A DNA stretch of 33,146 nt from Nitrospira sp. (GCA_024331045.1 JANDJC010000029.1:1-33146), one strand, 5' to 3'; positions 1 through 8,412 are shown, numbered from the stretch's first letter. The notes: generated by a model not told the origin, from the sequence alone. A program made the numbers and translations.

Positions 1-1
1 A

Positions 2-391
2 TATCTTGAACTCGCCGAAACACTCTATCGAGTGGAGGCGGACAAGGCCAAACTGGCCAGCCTTTCCAATCAGTTGATTACGGATGATCCGAAAGGCGTC
101 CGGCCCCTTCCGGTTATGGATGTGACCGACCAATCCCGGGAAATTTTACTAGGGCGGAGCAAGTACGTAGGTAAAAGCGTCCCTGAGGCAGCATATGAAA
201 TTCTTCGCGAATCTAACCGCCCCATGCATGCGAAGGAACTTGCGCAACGGCTGATGGAGGGGGGGTTGCAAATTAGAGGGAAAACGCCGTTGACCTCGAT
301 TGCTACCTCATTGAAACGAGACAAACGTTTCCGAAAGGTAGGCCCCAATACCTTTGAAGCCTTGGACACGGCCCTAACGCAGGCTGTTTGA
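2..391 (+). CDS. HARE-HTH domain protein, 5' end outside window
   Basis: The frame is open from base 2, so the true start lies outside the window; a GTG at 32 is only an internal candidate. The visible 129 codons have a helical N-terminal part and then a domain running from 'SVPEAAYEILRESNRPMHAK' through 'LAQRLMEGGLQIRGKTPLTS' to 'DKRFRKVGPNTFEAL'. This is the pattern of the HARE-HTH winged-helix domain, seen in RpoE (delta) of Firmicutes, in vertebrate ASXL and in restriction-enzyme-linked proteins, where it is thought to contact DNA or the transcription machinery. No enzymatic domain is visible. A DNA-associated role is inferred from the family. Confidence 0.75.
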   Translation, partial: YLELAETLYRVEADKAKLASLSNQLITDDPKGVRPLPVMDVTDQSREILLGRSKYVGKSVPEAAYEILRESNRPMHAKELAQRLMEGGLQIRGKTPLTSIATSLKRDKRFRKVGPNTFEALDTALTQAV

Positions 392-479
392 CAAAAGCAG
401 CAGAGCAAGGAGCAGAGCAAAGAGGAAAGGGGATTGAAGATGTGTTGGCAACCATAACCGGCGAAGGGGGGTGAAACTC

Positions 480-521
480 TTGGCGACGAAGAAAGCTGCG
501 ACAAAGAAGAAAAAGAAGTAA
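480..521 (+). CDS. Tiny lysine-rich ORF (13 residues)
   Basis: A TTG start is followed by 12 codons rich in lysine (MATKKAATKKKKK) and a TAA. A strong ribosome-binding site (AAGGGGGGTG, 464-473) lies 6 bases upstream, the main reason to list it. A perfect 10-bp GC-rich hairpin follows 17 bases after the stop. Such a peptide resembles the basic tails of histone-H1-like or nucleic-acid-binding proteins, but 13 residues is too short to assign a function. It could instead be the residue of a longer lost gene. Confidence 0.4.
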   Translation: MATKKAATKKKKK

Positions 522-538
522 TCTCCTCCGTAACCTGA

Positions 539-570
539 ACGCCGGGCGGGAGGTCTCTCACGCCCGGCGT
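539..570 (+). terminator. GC-rich hairpin after the lysine-rich ORF
   Basis: ACGCCGGGCG (539-548) is exactly complementary to CGCCCGGCGT (561-570), with a 12-base loop. No T-run follows, so it may be a weak or factor-assisted terminator or a 3'-end stabilising stem. Other intergenic hairpins in this window also lack a T-tract. Confidence 0.5.
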
Positions 571-785
571 CGGTATCACCACGACGGGCTCCCGTTTCCC
601 TATGCGAACATGGTCCGATGGCTGTAAGGACTTAAAAAGGATGACACCATCACCTGGCTGTGGGTTGTGCCAGGCTGAAGGGATGCTTGCATCACGAGCT
701 GGTAATTGAAGCAAACGAACAGCCTGCTACGCCATGTGCTATAGCATGGCAGGTGCAAGCTGACTGCCCAGTTGAGATGCGACAC
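571..785. other. Intergenic stretch, no gene seen
   Basis: No ORF with a ribosome site or recognisable product. Two short hairpins are visible: CCTGGC/GCCAGG (653-658, 669-674) and an imperfect palindrome around TGCTATAGCA (731-750). The lpxC stop codon lies within CACTCA-TTG-TGAGTG read on the minus strand (783-797). These may help end the convergent transcripts, but none has a T-run. Confidence 0.4.
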
Positions 786-1709
786 TCACAATGAGTGCAG
801 CAGAGCTGCAGATTGTAAACGAGCCATGCGCAGCGACAGCGGCTTTTCCTCCTGCAAAGGCTCCGTGTTGAGGAGAATCCATTTCTCCGGTTCTTCAAGG
901 ATTCGCTGAACCAACTTGCTGTGAAGGGCATGTCCCGACCGCTCGGCGATGATGTGGCCGATAAATGAGGCGCCCAAAAGCGAAAAGTCGCCAATAAGAT
1001 CGAGGACTTTATGTCGCACAAACTCGTTGAGAAAACGGAGACCCGACTGATTGACGACCCCGCATTTGGATAACACAACCGTGTTCTCCAACGTGCCCCC
1101 CTTACCAAGCCCTCTGGCCCATAAGGCCTGAACCTCGTGGAGAAAACCGAAGGTTCTTGCCTCTGCAATCTGAGTCTCGTAGGCATGCGGGGAACATTCA
1201 TACGTATAGGTCTGGGTGTTGATTAACGGGTGATCATACTGGATCGAATAGGTAATGCGTGCAATGGAGGAGGGCTCGATGCGCACGCGCTTGGTTCCTT
1301 CCACAACCTCAATAGGAGCCATAATTTTCAGGAACGGCTGTTGGCGATTCTGCTGAACCACGCCCACAGAGCGAATTAACCGTACGAACGGCGCGGCGCT
1401 TCCATCCATTACGGGGATTTCGCCACCGGATACATCGATATAGACATTGTCGACCTCAAGGCCGGCCAGCGCGGAAAGCACATGTTCAATCGTTTTGATC
1501 TGAAACCCCTGACCATGAACGGCCGTGCACAGTTCGGTTGGAATATAGTGTTCGATGGAAGCAGGAATGGAAATTTCGCGATCGGCAACCACGAACACGA
1601 TGCCAGTATCCGGTGGTGCCGGACGAAGCGTGATCGTGACTGCTTGCCCCGAATGGAGACCGATGCCCGAACACGTGACCGCTGCTGCCAAAGTCTGTTG
1701 GTTTCTCAC
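786..1709 (-). CDS. lpxC: UDP-3-O-acyl-N-acetylglucosamine deacetylase
   Basis: LpxC removes the acetyl group from UDP-3-O-acyl-GlcNAc, the committed, zinc-dependent step of lipid A synthesis in the cytoplasm. The 307 residues match the usual family length (~300). Visible hallmarks are the N-terminal 'GIGLHSG', the zinc-binding 'IEHVLSALAGLEVDN', 'GEIPVMDGSAAPF', the second metal site 'FVRHKVLDLIGD' (His and Asp ligands) and 'SGHALHSKLV' carrying the catalytic His. The start is GTG with AGAGGG just upstream. The gene stands alone, convergent with the lysine-rich ORF, and shows that the host makes LPS, in line with gmhA and rfaE2 elsewhere in the window. Confidence 0.97.
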   Translation of the reverse strand: MRNQQTLAAAVTCSGIGLHSGQAVTITLRPAPPDTGIVFVVADREISIPASIEHYIPTELCTAVHGQGFQIKTIEHVLSALAGLEVDNVYIDVSGGEIPVMDGSAAPFVRLIRSVGVVQQNRQQPFLKIMAPIEVVEGTKRVRIEPSSIARITYSIQYDHPLINTQTYTYECSPHAYETQIAEARTFGFLHEVQALWARGLGKGGTLENTVVLSKCGVVNQSGLRFLNEFVRHKVLDLIGDFSLLGASFIGHIIAERSGHALHSKLVQRILEEPEKWILLNTEPLQEEKPLSLRMARLQSAALLHSL

Positions 1710-1867
1710 CGATCCCTCTGCTTTCTACTTCTCCTCAAGAGAAGTGGTTGATCGACCTCAAAGAGCGTGCCATGAGATTAAGCAATGATCGTGCCACAGG
1801 AGATATATGTCAAGTTGTTGTTTTTAAACGGTAATAGTTTATAGGTGTGAGAGGAAAGCTGTGTTGT

Positions 1868-1889
1868 AAAAATCACAATTGTGGTTTTT
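1868..1889. promoter_or_regulatory. 22-bp near-perfect palindrome, candidate operator
   Basis: The site is AAAAATCACAA followed by TTGTGGTTTTT; only one T/G pair breaks the symmetry. The core CACAATTGTG is self-complementary. It lies in an AT-rich patch of an otherwise GC-rich region, between divergent lpxC and sdhCAB. It is not the CRP consensus (TGTGA-N6-TCACA) and not FNR (TTGAT-N4-ATCAA). A dimeric regulator site is the likeliest reading; as an RNA hairpin the stem would be weak. Confidence 0.4.
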
Positions 1890-1941
1890 GCGAGGTGGAC
1901 GGAAAAGACGAGAACAGGGGGAGGGGAGGAGACAGTGCTCC

Positions 1942-1990
1942 TTCTCCTAAACGTCATTCTCCTAAGAGTCATTTCCCATTTTAGGGAAAT
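1942..1990. repeat. Tandem 16-base motif followed by a small inverted repeat
   Basis: TTCTCCTAAACGTCA (1942-1956) and TTCTCCTAAGAGTCA (1958-1972) are near copies spaced 16 bases apart. ATTTCCC/GGGAAAT (1971-1977 and 1984-1990) follows directly with a 6-base loop. The phased repetition upstream of sdhC suggests a regulatory protein site, though chance duplication is possible. Confidence 0.35.
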
Positions 1991-2345
1991 GCGCGCAGTC
2001 ATAAATACAAAGAAGAGGGAGACATAGAGGACACTCGGCCAACGAACAAATGTGGCGGAAGCCAGTTAGCCCGCAGTGGAGCGGAGCGAAGATTCTTCGG
2101 GCACATGGAGAAACATTCGGTTCTGTCGGCCTGGGAGGGGGCTTTCATGGTTACAGGCGGAACGCAGTTCATTATAGAGAGCATTCGGCATTTATGGAGT
2201 TGCTGGTGGTGCACGTTGATCGAATGTTCGGTGCAAAGAAGCCACATTGCATCGGGTGTTCGAGTTATAGTTGTTTATAGTGAAGAGGGAGTCCATATCC
2301 AGCTAAACTTTGATGGCCGTGGTAAATGGAGAGGAACGGGAAGAG

Positions 2346-3023
2346 ATGAATCGAGCCAACGAGTTTGTCGATTCGGTCGGGAGCAAGCTCGTTGCCTCCC
2401 TTGCCGGACTTGGGCTTGCGGGGTTTGTGATCTTTCATATGCTGGGCAACTTGCAGGTGTTCGAAGGAAGCGATGCCATCAATGGATATGCCTCCTTCTT
2501 ACACGACATGCCGATTCTCCTGTGGACTGCGCGGGCAGGGCTGCTGACGGCGGCGGCGGTGCATGTTGGACTGACGATTCGGCTTGCTCTGCGGAACCGG
2601 CGGGGGCGTCCCGTCCCCTATGCATTGCGTCGGTACCGAGCCGCTTCGGTGGCCTCACGAACGATGGCACTGACGGGGAGTCTTTTATTGGCGTTTATCA
2701 TCTTTCACCTGTTGCATCTGACGGTCGGTGTCATCGACCCTTCCGCTCCCGATGGGATGGATGTGCAGGGTCGCCTGGATGTCTATGGGAAAATTGTCCA
2801 CGCGTTTCGCAATCCTCTCTACGTCGGAATTTATGTAGCTGGACAACTAGCCCTTGGATTGCATTTAAGCCACGCCATCTCTAGCGCCTTTCAAACGTGG
2901 GGAATCGAGCATGCGGCGCTCGATCGTCTGTTCAAGTTGGCCGGCCCTGGTGTAGCGCTGTTTGTCGTCCTTGGCAATCTGGCGATCATTTTTGCGGTGT
3001 TCTTGGGATGGCTCCACCCATGA
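2346..3023 (+). CDS. sdhC: Succinate dehydrogenase cytochrome b subunit (B-type)
   Basis: Membrane anchor of complex II, about 225 residues, of the cytochrome b558 type in which one polypeptide binds two haems and no SdhD exists. Five hydrophobic segments are apparent; candidate haem histidines lie in '[13 protein letters not shown]', 'HVGLTIRL', '[12 protein letters not shown]' and '[11 protein letters not shown]'. The ATG at 2346 is preferred over the TTG at 2310 because GGAGAGG lies 11 bases before it and the extra residues are hydrophilic. The stop overlaps the sdhA start (ATGA), so the genes are translationally coupled. B-type enzymes usually work with menaquinone; the direction of electron flow cannot be read from the sequence. 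Confidence 0.93.
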   Translation: MNRANEFVDSVGSKLVASLAGLGLAGFVIFHMLGNLQVFEGSDAINGYASFLHDMPILLWTARAGLLTAAAVHVGLTIRLALRNRRGRPVPYALRRYRAASVASRTMALTGSLLLAFIIFHLLHLTVGVIDPSAPDGMDVQGRLDVYGKIVHAFRNPLYVGIYVAGQLALGLHLSHAISSAFQTWGIEHAALDRLFKLAGPGVALFVVLGNLAIIFAVFLGWLHP

Positions 3024-4936
3024 TCGCGCTGGATCCCCAAGTTCCTCCCGGCCCTTTGGAGATGAAATGGGACCGCCGTCGTTTCAGCGGGCAGTTGGTG
3101 AGTCCTGCCAACAAGCGGCGAATCAAAATCATTGTTGTGGGCACCGGGCTGGCGGGAGCAAGCGCCGCCTCGACGTTGGGCCAGCTTGGCTATCAAGTGG
3201 AGTGTTTCTGCTTCCACGACAGTCCCCGACGCGCGCACAGCATTGCCGCGCAAGGCGGCATCAACGCGGCAAAGAATTATCAGGATGACGGCGACAGTGT
3301 TGCACGACTCTTTTACGACACGATCAAAGGCGGAGACTTTCGGTCCCGCGAGGCCAACGTGTACCGACTGGCTCAAATCAGCACGCAGATCATCGATCAG
3401 TGCGTCGCGCTTGGCGTTCCCTTTGCGAGGGAATATGGAGGGCAATTGGCCAATCGTTCGTTTGGCGGCGTGCAGGTATCGCGAACCTTCTATTGTCGGG
3501 GCCAAACGGGTCAGCAACTGTTGCTAGGGGCCTACTCGGCATTGTGCTGGCAAATCGAGCGTGGGCAGGTCACGATGCGCCCGCGTACTGAGATGCTCGA
3601 TGTGATCGTGGCCGACGGCCACGCACGAGGGATCGTGATTCGCGATCTGGTTACGGGACGACTGTCGGCTCACACCGCCCATGCGGTCGTGCTGGCGACT
3701 GGCGGCTACAGCAATGTCTATTATCTGTCCACCAACGCCAGCGGCTGTAATGTGACAGCCACTTACCGAGCCTGGAAGCAGGGAGCTGCCTTTGCCAACC
3801 CGTCATTCACCCAGATTCATCCCACGGCCATTCCCCCGGCTGGCGCCCATCAAGCCAAGCTGACATTGATGTCAGAATCGCTGCGGAACGACGGGCGGTT
3901 GTGGGTGCCTGTTTCACCGTCGGACCGCCGCTCTCCCAACGAGATTCCCCCTTCTGAGCGGGACTACTTTCTGGAACGGCGCTACCCTCGGTTCGGGAAT
4001 CTCGTGCCGCGCGATGTCGCGTCGCGGGCCGTCAAGTCCATCTGTGATGAAGGGCGGGGGGTCGGTCCCGGCGGCCAAGGCGTCTACTTGGATTTTAGCG
4101 ACGTCATCCGGCAACAGGGGATCGACGTCGTGCGCGAACGTTACGGGAATCTCTTTGAGATGTACCAGCGGATTACGGGAGAAAATGCCTACGAGGTTCC
4201 CATGCGCATCTATCCGGCGCCCCATTATACGATGGGGGGCCTGTGGGTCGATTATAACCTGATGAGCACCATCCCCGGCCTCTTCGTGATCGGCGAAGCG
4301 AACTTCGCCGACCACGGGGCAAACCGTCTGGGAGCCAGTTCGCTCATGCAGGGGCTGGCCGACGGATACTTCATCTTGCCGTACACCATCGGCCATTACC
4401 TCGCGATGGTCAACAGACCTCCCATTGCGGAGGACCACAGTGCGGCGCGGGCGGCGTTGGAGCGGGTGGAGGCTCGGCTCCGAAAGCTGGTGCAGGCTAA
4501 GGGGCGGCAACGGACCGCTGCCTCATTTCATCGGGCGCTGGGGAAGATCCTGTGGGACCATTGCGGCATGTCGCGCTGCGCAGCTGGACTTCGAGGGGCG
4601 CTCGAAGTGATTCCAGTATTGCGTGAAGAGTTTTGGCGGGATGTGGTCGTGCCGGGATCGGGAGAGGCGTTCAATCAAGAACTGGAGTACGCTGGCAGGG
4701 TAGCGGACTTTCTGGAGTTTGCCGAACTAATGTGCCACGATGCCCTTCATCGGGAAGAGTCGTGCGGAGCCCATTTTCGGGAGGAGTATCAAACTGAAGA
4801 GGGCGAACCACAACGGGACGATGAGCGATTTGCCTATGTGGCGGCATGGGAATACCGGGACGGCGATACACCGGCTTTGCATAAGGAGCCGCTCAACTTT
4901 GAGTTCGTGCAGCCAACCACACGAAGCTATCAGTGA
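3020..4936 (+). CDS. sdhA: Succinate dehydrogenase/fumarate reductase flavoprotein
   Basis: Catalytic FAD subunit of complex II, 638 residues, facing the cytoplasm. Visible are the dinucleotide fold '[15 protein letters not shown]', the flavinylation motif '[14 protein letters not shown]' (His carries FAD covalently), substrate residues in '[11 protein letters not shown]', the arginine-bearing '[12 protein letters not shown]', '[15 protein letters not shown]' and the C-terminal FAD loop '[18 protein letters not shown]'. I chose ATG 3020, which overlaps the sdhC stop; the frame stays open upstream to 2897, but that would run 127 bases into sdhC and adds no domain. A second ATG at 3062 follows GGAG too closely. 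It lies in the operon sdhC-sdhA-sdhB. Confidence 0.96.
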   Translation: MIALDPQVPPGPLEMKWDRRRFSGQLVSPANKRRIKIIVVGTGLAGASAASTLGQLGYQVECFCFHDSPRRAHSIAAQGGINAAKNYQDDGDSVARLFYDTIKGGDFRSREANVYRLAQISTQIIDQCVALGVPFAREYGGQLANRSFGGVQVSRTFYCRGQTGQQLLLGAYSALCWQIERGQVTMRPRTEMLDVIVADGHARGIVIRDLVTGRLSAHTAHAVVLATGGYSNVYYLSTNASGCNVTATYRAWKQGAAFANPSFTQIHPTAIPPAGAHQAKLTLMSESLRNDGRLWVPVSPSDRRSPNEIPPSERDYFLERRYPRFGNLVPRDVASRAVKSICDEGRGVGPGGQGVYLDFSDVIRQQGIDVVRERYGNLFEMYQRITGENAYEVPMRIYPAPHYTMGGLWVDYNLMSTIPGLFVIGEANFADHGANRLGASSLMQGLADGYFILPYTIGHYLAMVNRPPIAEDHSAARAALERVEARLRKLVQAKGRQRTAASFHRALGKILWDHCGMSRCAAGLRGALEVIPVLREEFWRDVVVPGSGEAFNQELEYAGRVADFLEFAELMCHDALHREESCGAHFREEYQTEEGEPQRDDERFAYVAAWEYRDGDTPALHKEPLNFEFVQPTTRSYQ

Positions 4937-4989
4937 CGGCCCCCTTGGGCGGCCGGTTGAAAAGGGTTGCGGCGAGGACGGGGAGGATC

Positions 4990-5778
4990 ATGAAGTTCAC
5001 ATTGCGAATTTGGCGACAGCGGGGACCGAATGAGCGAGGCGGGTTTGTGACCTATCCGGTCGATGACGTGAGCCCCGACATGTCATTCTTGGAGATGCTG
5101 GACGGACTCAATCAACGGTTGATCGTGGCGGGCGAAGAGCCGGTAGCGTTTGAGCACGACTGCCGTGAAGGGATCTGCGGGAGCTGCTCGCTGGTCATCG
5201 ATGGAGTGCCCCATGGTCCCGAACGCGGGGTGACGACTTGTCAACTGTACATGCGCCGCTTTGCCAATGGAGCGACGATCACGATAGAACCATGGCGCGC
5301 CAAGGCTTTTCCCATCATCAGAGATCTGGTTGTCGACCGTCGCGCATTGGATCGCATCATGCAGGCGGGGGGCTATATTTCCGTCAACACAGGCGGGGCG
5401 GTGGATGGCAACACTCTCTTGATCGGAAAGGAAGAGGCAGAAACGGCCATGGATGCGGCTTCGTGCATCGGCTGCGGCGCTTGTGTCGCGGCGTGCAAAA
5501 ACGCCTCGGCCATGTTGTTCGTGGCGGCGAAGGTCTCCCATCTCGCCATGCTGCCGCAAGGCAAACCGGAACGAACCCGCCGCGTGATGGCCATGGTGCG
5601 GGCCATGGAGCGCGAAGGATTCGGGTCCTGCGGCAATCAGTATGAATGTGAGGCCGTATGCCCCAAACACGTCAGCGTTCGCTTTATTGCCATGTTGAAT
5701 CGGGAATACCTGCGGGCGAGTATTATGGGCACGAGAATTCCCGCCCGATCAGATGCCCCGCATGGAGAATCCTATTGA
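4990..5778 (+). CDS. sdhB: Succinate dehydrogenase iron-sulfur subunit
   Basis: Carries electrons from the flavin in SdhA to the quinone site in SdhC; 262 residues. The plant-type [2Fe-2S] ligands are in 'CREGICGSC' plus the later Cys of 'GVTTC'. The ferredoxin-like half has '[11 protein letters not shown]' and '[15 protein letters not shown]' for the [4Fe-4S] and [3Fe-4S] clusters. The ATG at 4990 follows GGGGAGGA at a good distance; starts further upstream (4933) would overlap sdhA and add a basic, non-homologous leader. It is the last gene of the sdhCAB operon. Confidence 0.95.
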   Translation: MKFTLRIWRQRGPNERGGFVTYPVDDVSPDMSFLEMLDGLNQRLIVAGEEPVAFEHDCREGICGSCSLVIDGVPHGPERGVTTCQLYMRRFANGATITIEPWRAKAFPIIRDLVVDRRALDRIMQAGGYISVNTGGAVDGNTLLIGKEEAETAMDAASCIGCGACVAACKNASAMLFVAAKVSHLAMLPQGKPERTRRVMAMVRAMEREGFGSCGNQYECEAVCPKHVSVRFIAMLNREYLRASIMGTRIPARSDAPHGESY

Positions 5779-5860
5779 GCCCGCTTTCCGCTTGTGCCTC
5801 TTGATCGTTTCTCGTTCCTCCTACGATCTCCGCCGCGGTTTTATGAGAGGCACAATTCGC

Positions 5861-5888
5861 TTGACTGTATGGCAAAGCACGTTAGCCT
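5861..5888 (+). promoter_or_regulatory. Possible promoter before the PilZ gene
   Basis: TTGACT (5861-5866) is a good -35 match; 16 bases later TAGCCT (5883-5888) is only a weak -10. It would give a leader of roughly 85-90 bases that contains the 19-base tandem repeat. Low confidence because of the poor -10. Confidence 0.3.
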
Positions 5889-5920
5889 TGAGAAACATTG
5901 TCGACTCACCGCTTCTCCAC

Positions 5921-5958
5921 GGGATGGCGAAAGGATGACGGGATGGCGAAGGGATGAC
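5921..5958 (+). repeat. 19-base tandem duplication in the PilZ leader
   Basis: GGGATGGCGAAAGGATGAC (5921-5939) is followed directly by GGGATGGCGAAGGGATGAC (5940-5958), one mismatch apart; a degenerate third copy (5959-5977) ends in the same GATGAC/CATGAC phrase just before the PilZ start at 5980. Each unit carries an AAGGATG-like ribosome-site motif, so the array repeats decoy or alternative initiation signals ahead of the gene. Confidence 0.6.
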
Positions 5959-5979
5959 GAAAATGGAGAGGCATGACGA

Positions 5980-6537
5980 ATGGAGCAGACAGGGCTGTGC
6001 CCACAGTGTTGGAGGAGAGAGGTGCTTCAGTCTCGTCCGCAATCATTAGGGGAGCTGGTTGCGTCGTGGGTGAGGGTTGTTCCGTTTTCCTGCCGGTCCT
6101 GCGGCTATCGTTTCTTGGAATGGGTCGGCATGCGGGGCATGGCCGGTTTCCTGCCGGACCGCCGGCGGCATCTTCGTGTTCCGGTGCGGCTGAGCCTGTC
6201 GTTTTCGGGAGGGAAGGTCCGTGGCAAAGGAACGGTGATCGACATTTCTCTTGGCGGATGCAAGATTCAAAGCGATGTACCTGTGACCGTCGATGACATT
6301 TACTATTTGGAGATTCTCGTCAGCGAGCAGGAACCGCCGATCGAGGTGCCAGCGATCGTCCGGTCGGTCGGCCCACGAGGGATCGTCTTTACCTTCCTGC
6401 GGAGGGCGCAGGAGAATAAGCGGCTTCAAACGTTCATCCGTTCTCGTGCCGACGTCGCGTCTGCGATTATATCAGATGCCACCAGCCCTTCCGATTCTGG
6501 TTGCGTGGCCAAGGAGAAAGGATGGAACAAGGGTTGA
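5980..6537 (+). CDS. PilZ domain protein with N-terminal zinc ribbon
   Basis: 185 residues. The N-terminus has two cysteine pairs (CPQCW near residue 7 and CRSCGYRF near 38), a probable small zinc ribbon. The rest is a PilZ domain with the c-di-GMP signature: RRRHLRVPV (RxxxR) and, about 35 residues later, DISLGGCKI (D/N-x-S-x-x-G). It is therefore expected to bind cyclic di-GMP and pass the signal to a partner; no output domain is present. The bactofilin gene follows on the same strand after ~150 bases, suggesting a link to cell-surface or cytoskeletal functions. Start ATG 5980, after GGAGAGG. Confidence 0.88.
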   Translation: MEQTGLCPQCWRREVLQSRPQSLGELVASWVRVVPFSCRSCGYRFLEWVGMRGMAGFLPDRRRHLRVPVRLSLSFSGGKVRGKGTVIDISLGGCKIQSDVPVTVDDIYYLEILVSEQEPPIEVPAIVRSVGPRGIVFTFLRRAQENKRLQTFIRSRADVASAIISDATSPSDSGCVAKEKGWNKG

Positions 6538-6620
6538 TTGCCAAGAGGACCGCGGGCACTTCGCTGTCAAGCAACAGAGAAGGAAAGAGTAAGATCATGC
6601 TCAATCAAACCGTCGGTTGA
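6522..6620 (+). CDS. Possible small ORF between PilZ and bactofilin genes
   Basis: ATG 6522 follows AAGGAGAAAGG, an excellent ribosome site, and opens 32 codons overlapping the PilZ stop by 16 bases. The product (MEQGLIAKRTAGTSL...) resembles nothing I know and is hydrophilic. The ribosome site is the only support; it may be fortuitous. Confidence 0.2.
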   Translation: MEQGLIAKRTAGTSLSSNREGKSKIMLNQTVG

Positions 6621-6689
6621 GCCGAATTGGAGAGCGAGCAAGAGACGCAACCCAAACAACCATCCTGTTAAGGAGAGAAGGAGGGATCC

Positions 6690-7199
6690 ATGTGGAAACA
6701 GGAAAATGCGGTCTATGCAGAAGATGGAAAGACGGTGGACAGGCGGATCACTACGAGTGGCAGGACGGCGCCCGCTGAGTCGGTGATCGCGTTTGTGGGC
6801 AAAGGGGTGGCGTTCAAAGGCGTGATCACCTATTCGGGGACGGTACGAATCGACGGGGCCTTTGATGGAGAAATCCATGCCGATGGGGGGCTGGTGGTAG
6901 GGCCGGAAGCGGTCATCACGGCAAAGATTACGGCCGGATCCGTGGTCTCGGAAGGGACCATTACCGGCGATGTTTATGCTTCAGAGCGAGTGACCTTGCT
7001 GTCTCCCGCTGTCATGAATGGGAGCTTGAAGACGCCGTTGCTTTCTATCGAGGAAGGGGTTCGGATGAACGGCACGTTGGAGATGGCAGAATCCGCACCG
7101 AGAAACGTTCCCCGGGAATCGAAATTGTACCCGGTGGGATCATCGGCGCGGACGTCTGGCAAGCGAGAAGAAGAGAAGCCAGCTGAAGAACCCGCTTGA
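6690..7199 (+). CDS. Bactofilin family protein
   Basis: 169 residues with a central bactofilin (DUF583) beta-helix from about residue 30 to 135: repeated short strands such as 'AFVGKGVAFKGVITYSGTVR', 'IDGAFDGEIHADGGLVVGPE', 'ITAKITAGSVVSEGTITGDV' and 'GSLKTPLLSIEEGVRMNGTL'. Bactofilins polymerise without nucleotides into filaments used in cell-shape control, stalk formation, polar organisation or motility. The N-terminal tail and the charged, proline-containing C-terminal tail flanking the helix are typical. Ribosome site: AAGGAGAGAAGGAGGG just before ATG 6690. It shares direction with the PilZ gene and ends at a convergent hairpin. Confidence 0.93.
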   Translation: MWKQENAVYAEDGKTVDRRITTSGRTAPAESVIAFVGKGVAFKGVITYSGTVRIDGAFDGEIHADGGLVVGPEAVITAKITAGSVVSEGTITGDVYASERVTLLSPAVMNGSLKTPLLSIEEGVRMNGTLEMAESAPRNVPRESKLYPVGSSARTSGKREEEKPAEEPA

Positions 7200-7231
7200 T
7201 GGGTTCACCTGCCGCCCTAGGGATCATCGTG

Positions 7232-7259
7232 GGCTGCGGGTGATAGAACACCCGCAGCC
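7232..7259. terminator. Convergent hairpin between bactofilin and DUF3703 genes
   Basis: GGCTGCGGGTG (7232-7242) and CACCCGCAGCC (7249-7259) form a perfect 11-bp stem with a 6-base loop. It sits between two genes ending toward each other, so it can serve both strands. No T-run on either side. Confidence 0.7.
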
Positions 7260-7270
7260 TCGACGAAATG

Positions 7271-7702
7271 CTAGGATTGGCGAGTTGGTCCGTATCTTCT
7301 CAGCAGTTCGTCAAGATCTTGCGGAATCGGCATCGGTTGAAAAGGGGGCACGCGCGCTCCTCCCGAATTGCCCACCGGGACCCAAAGCCACGTGAAGAGC
7401 AAAGAGCCGGCGATTCTGACAATCTGGCCGGTGATTTCCACCGTATCACGTCGTTTCCACCCTACTTTCAACATCTCCCAATGGGCTCTGGCGTGGGCGA
7501 AGGTAAAGGATTGGCCGAGAATATGCGCCCGCTCAAGATGAGCAAAGGCCTGATCCAGGCGGCCGGCAGCACAATCCTCTCTCGCCGCAGCCAACTCTCG
7601 CTTGTAGGCTTCTCGTAGTACAGGGTGCACGGCTCCGCTTCCGTATCCGCCCGTCAGTTTCGCGACGCCTTCTTCTTGACCTGGCAGCCTGATGTGCTCC
7701 AT
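7271..7702 (-). CDS. DUF3703 family protein
   Basis: 143 residues. The segment 'LDQAFAHLERAHILGQSFTF' followed by 'AHARAHWEMLKVGWKRRDTV', 'EITGQIVRIAGSLLFTWLW' and 'VPVGNSGGARVPPFQPMPIP' is the signature of the DUF3703 family, conserved in many Gram-negatives, whose function is unknown to me. The several histidines in the AHILGQ...HxxxHW region could bind a metal, which is inference. The N-terminal ~20 residues are not part of the domain, so a later start is possible. Divergent from lemA with 76 bases between the starts. Confidence 0.8.
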   Translation of the reverse strand: MEHIRLPGQEEGVAKLTGGYGSGAVHPVLREAYKRELAAAREDCAAGRLDQAFAHLERAHILGQSFTFAHARAHWEMLKVGWKRRDTVEITGQIVRIAGSLLFTWLWVPVGNSGGARVPPFQPMPIPQDLDELLRRYGPTRQS

Positions 7703-7778
7703 GGTCTGCCGTCATGGTAGCATGTCTTCGCAGATGAACAAATATGGGAGGTGCAGTGTGCTAAAGGAGGACAGACAT

Positions 7779-8381
7779 ATGAGTCGCACATGGTGGCGGA
7801 TGAGCGGCTGGGGCATCGCGATCGTCGGCGTGGTGACATTGTCCGGTTGTGGTTACAACGATTTGCAGGGATTGGATGAAGATACGAAGGCTGCGTGGAG
7901 TGAAGTCATCAACCAATACCAACGGCGGGCCGATCTGATCCCCAACTTGGTGGCCACGGTCAAGGGCTATGCGGCTCATGAACGAGAGACCCTGGAGGCG
8001 GTCGTAAACGCCAGGTCTAGAGCGACGGCGATTCAGGCGACTCCCGACATGTTGAAAGATCCGGCGGCCTTTGAGGAATTTCAAAAGGCCCAGGCTGGCC
8101 TCACCACGGCGTTGGGCCGTCTCATTGCCATTGCCGAAAATTATCCCAACCTGAAGGCGGATCAAAACTTCCGCGATCTGCAAAGCCAGTTGGAGGGGAC
8201 GGAGAACCGGATTGCCGTCGCGCGCAAACGGTATATCGAAAAGGTTGCGGAGTACAACAAGATGGTCCGCTTTTTCCCGACCAATTTGACGGCCAAATTT
8301 ATTCTGCACATGGAAGAAAAGCCGAATTTCTCCGTGCCGGATGAGAGCGCCATCGCGAAACCGCCGGATGTGAAATTCTGA
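7779..8381 (+). CDS. lemA: LemA family lipoprotein
   Basis: 200 residues. The N-terminus (MSRTWWRMSGWGIAIVGVVTLSGCG) is a lipoprotein signal with lipobox LSGC. It is followed by the LemA core, a long helical bundle: 'DEDTKAAWSEVINQYQRRAD', 'LIPNLVATVKGYAAHERETL', then 'LTTALGRLIAIAENYPNLKA', 'NFRDLQSQLEGTENRIAVAR' and 'YIEKVAEYNKMVRFFPTNL'. LemA proteins are of poorly known function but are very often encoded with TPM-domain proteins, as here. ATG 7779 is chosen because AAAGGAGG lies 8 bases upstream and it begins the signal peptide; the open frame extends to 7692. Confidence 0.93.
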   Translation: MSRTWWRMSGWGIAIVGVVTLSGCGYNDLQGLDEDTKAAWSEVINQYQRRADLIPNLVATVKGYAAHERETLEAVVNARSRATAIQATPDMLKDPAAFEEFQKAQAGLTTALGRLIAIAENYPNLKADQNFRDLQSQLEGTENRIAVARKRYIEKVAEYNKMVRFFPTNLTAKFILHMEEKPNFSVPDESAIAKPPDVKF

Positions 8382-8412
8382 GCACACGGTGAAGGCGGCT
8401 GATCGGACTGGA

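Larger units (their letters stand above)
1710..2345. other. Long gene-free control region between lpxC and sdhC
   Basis: About 640 bases between the divergent lpxC and sdhC starts. Overlapping ORFs here (for example one running from 2105 into sdhC in another frame) lack ribosome sites and recognisable products. Visible are a 22-bp near-palindrome (1868-1889), a duplicated TTCTCCTAA motif (1942-1972), a 7-bp hairpin (1971-1990) and two TATAGT boxes exactly 10 bases apart (2266-2271 and 2276-2281) about 65-80 bases before sdhC. The TATAGT boxes could be -10 elements, but I see no good -35 partner. Confidence 0.5.

Noticed and set aside
70..714. 214-codon minus-strand frame over the HARE-HTH gene
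   Set aside because: Ser/Pro/Arg-rich shadow spanning the lysine-rich ORF and its hairpin; no signals.
2105..2884. 259-codon plus-strand frame upstream of and into sdhC
   Set aside because: No ribosome site or known domain; its second half lies within sdhC in another frame, and the translation is Cys/Arg-rich in the way shadows are.
2897..3019. 41-codon N-terminal extension of sdhA
   Set aside because: It lies wholly inside sdhC and has no homology to SdhA; the ATGA overlap at 3020 is the natural coupled start.
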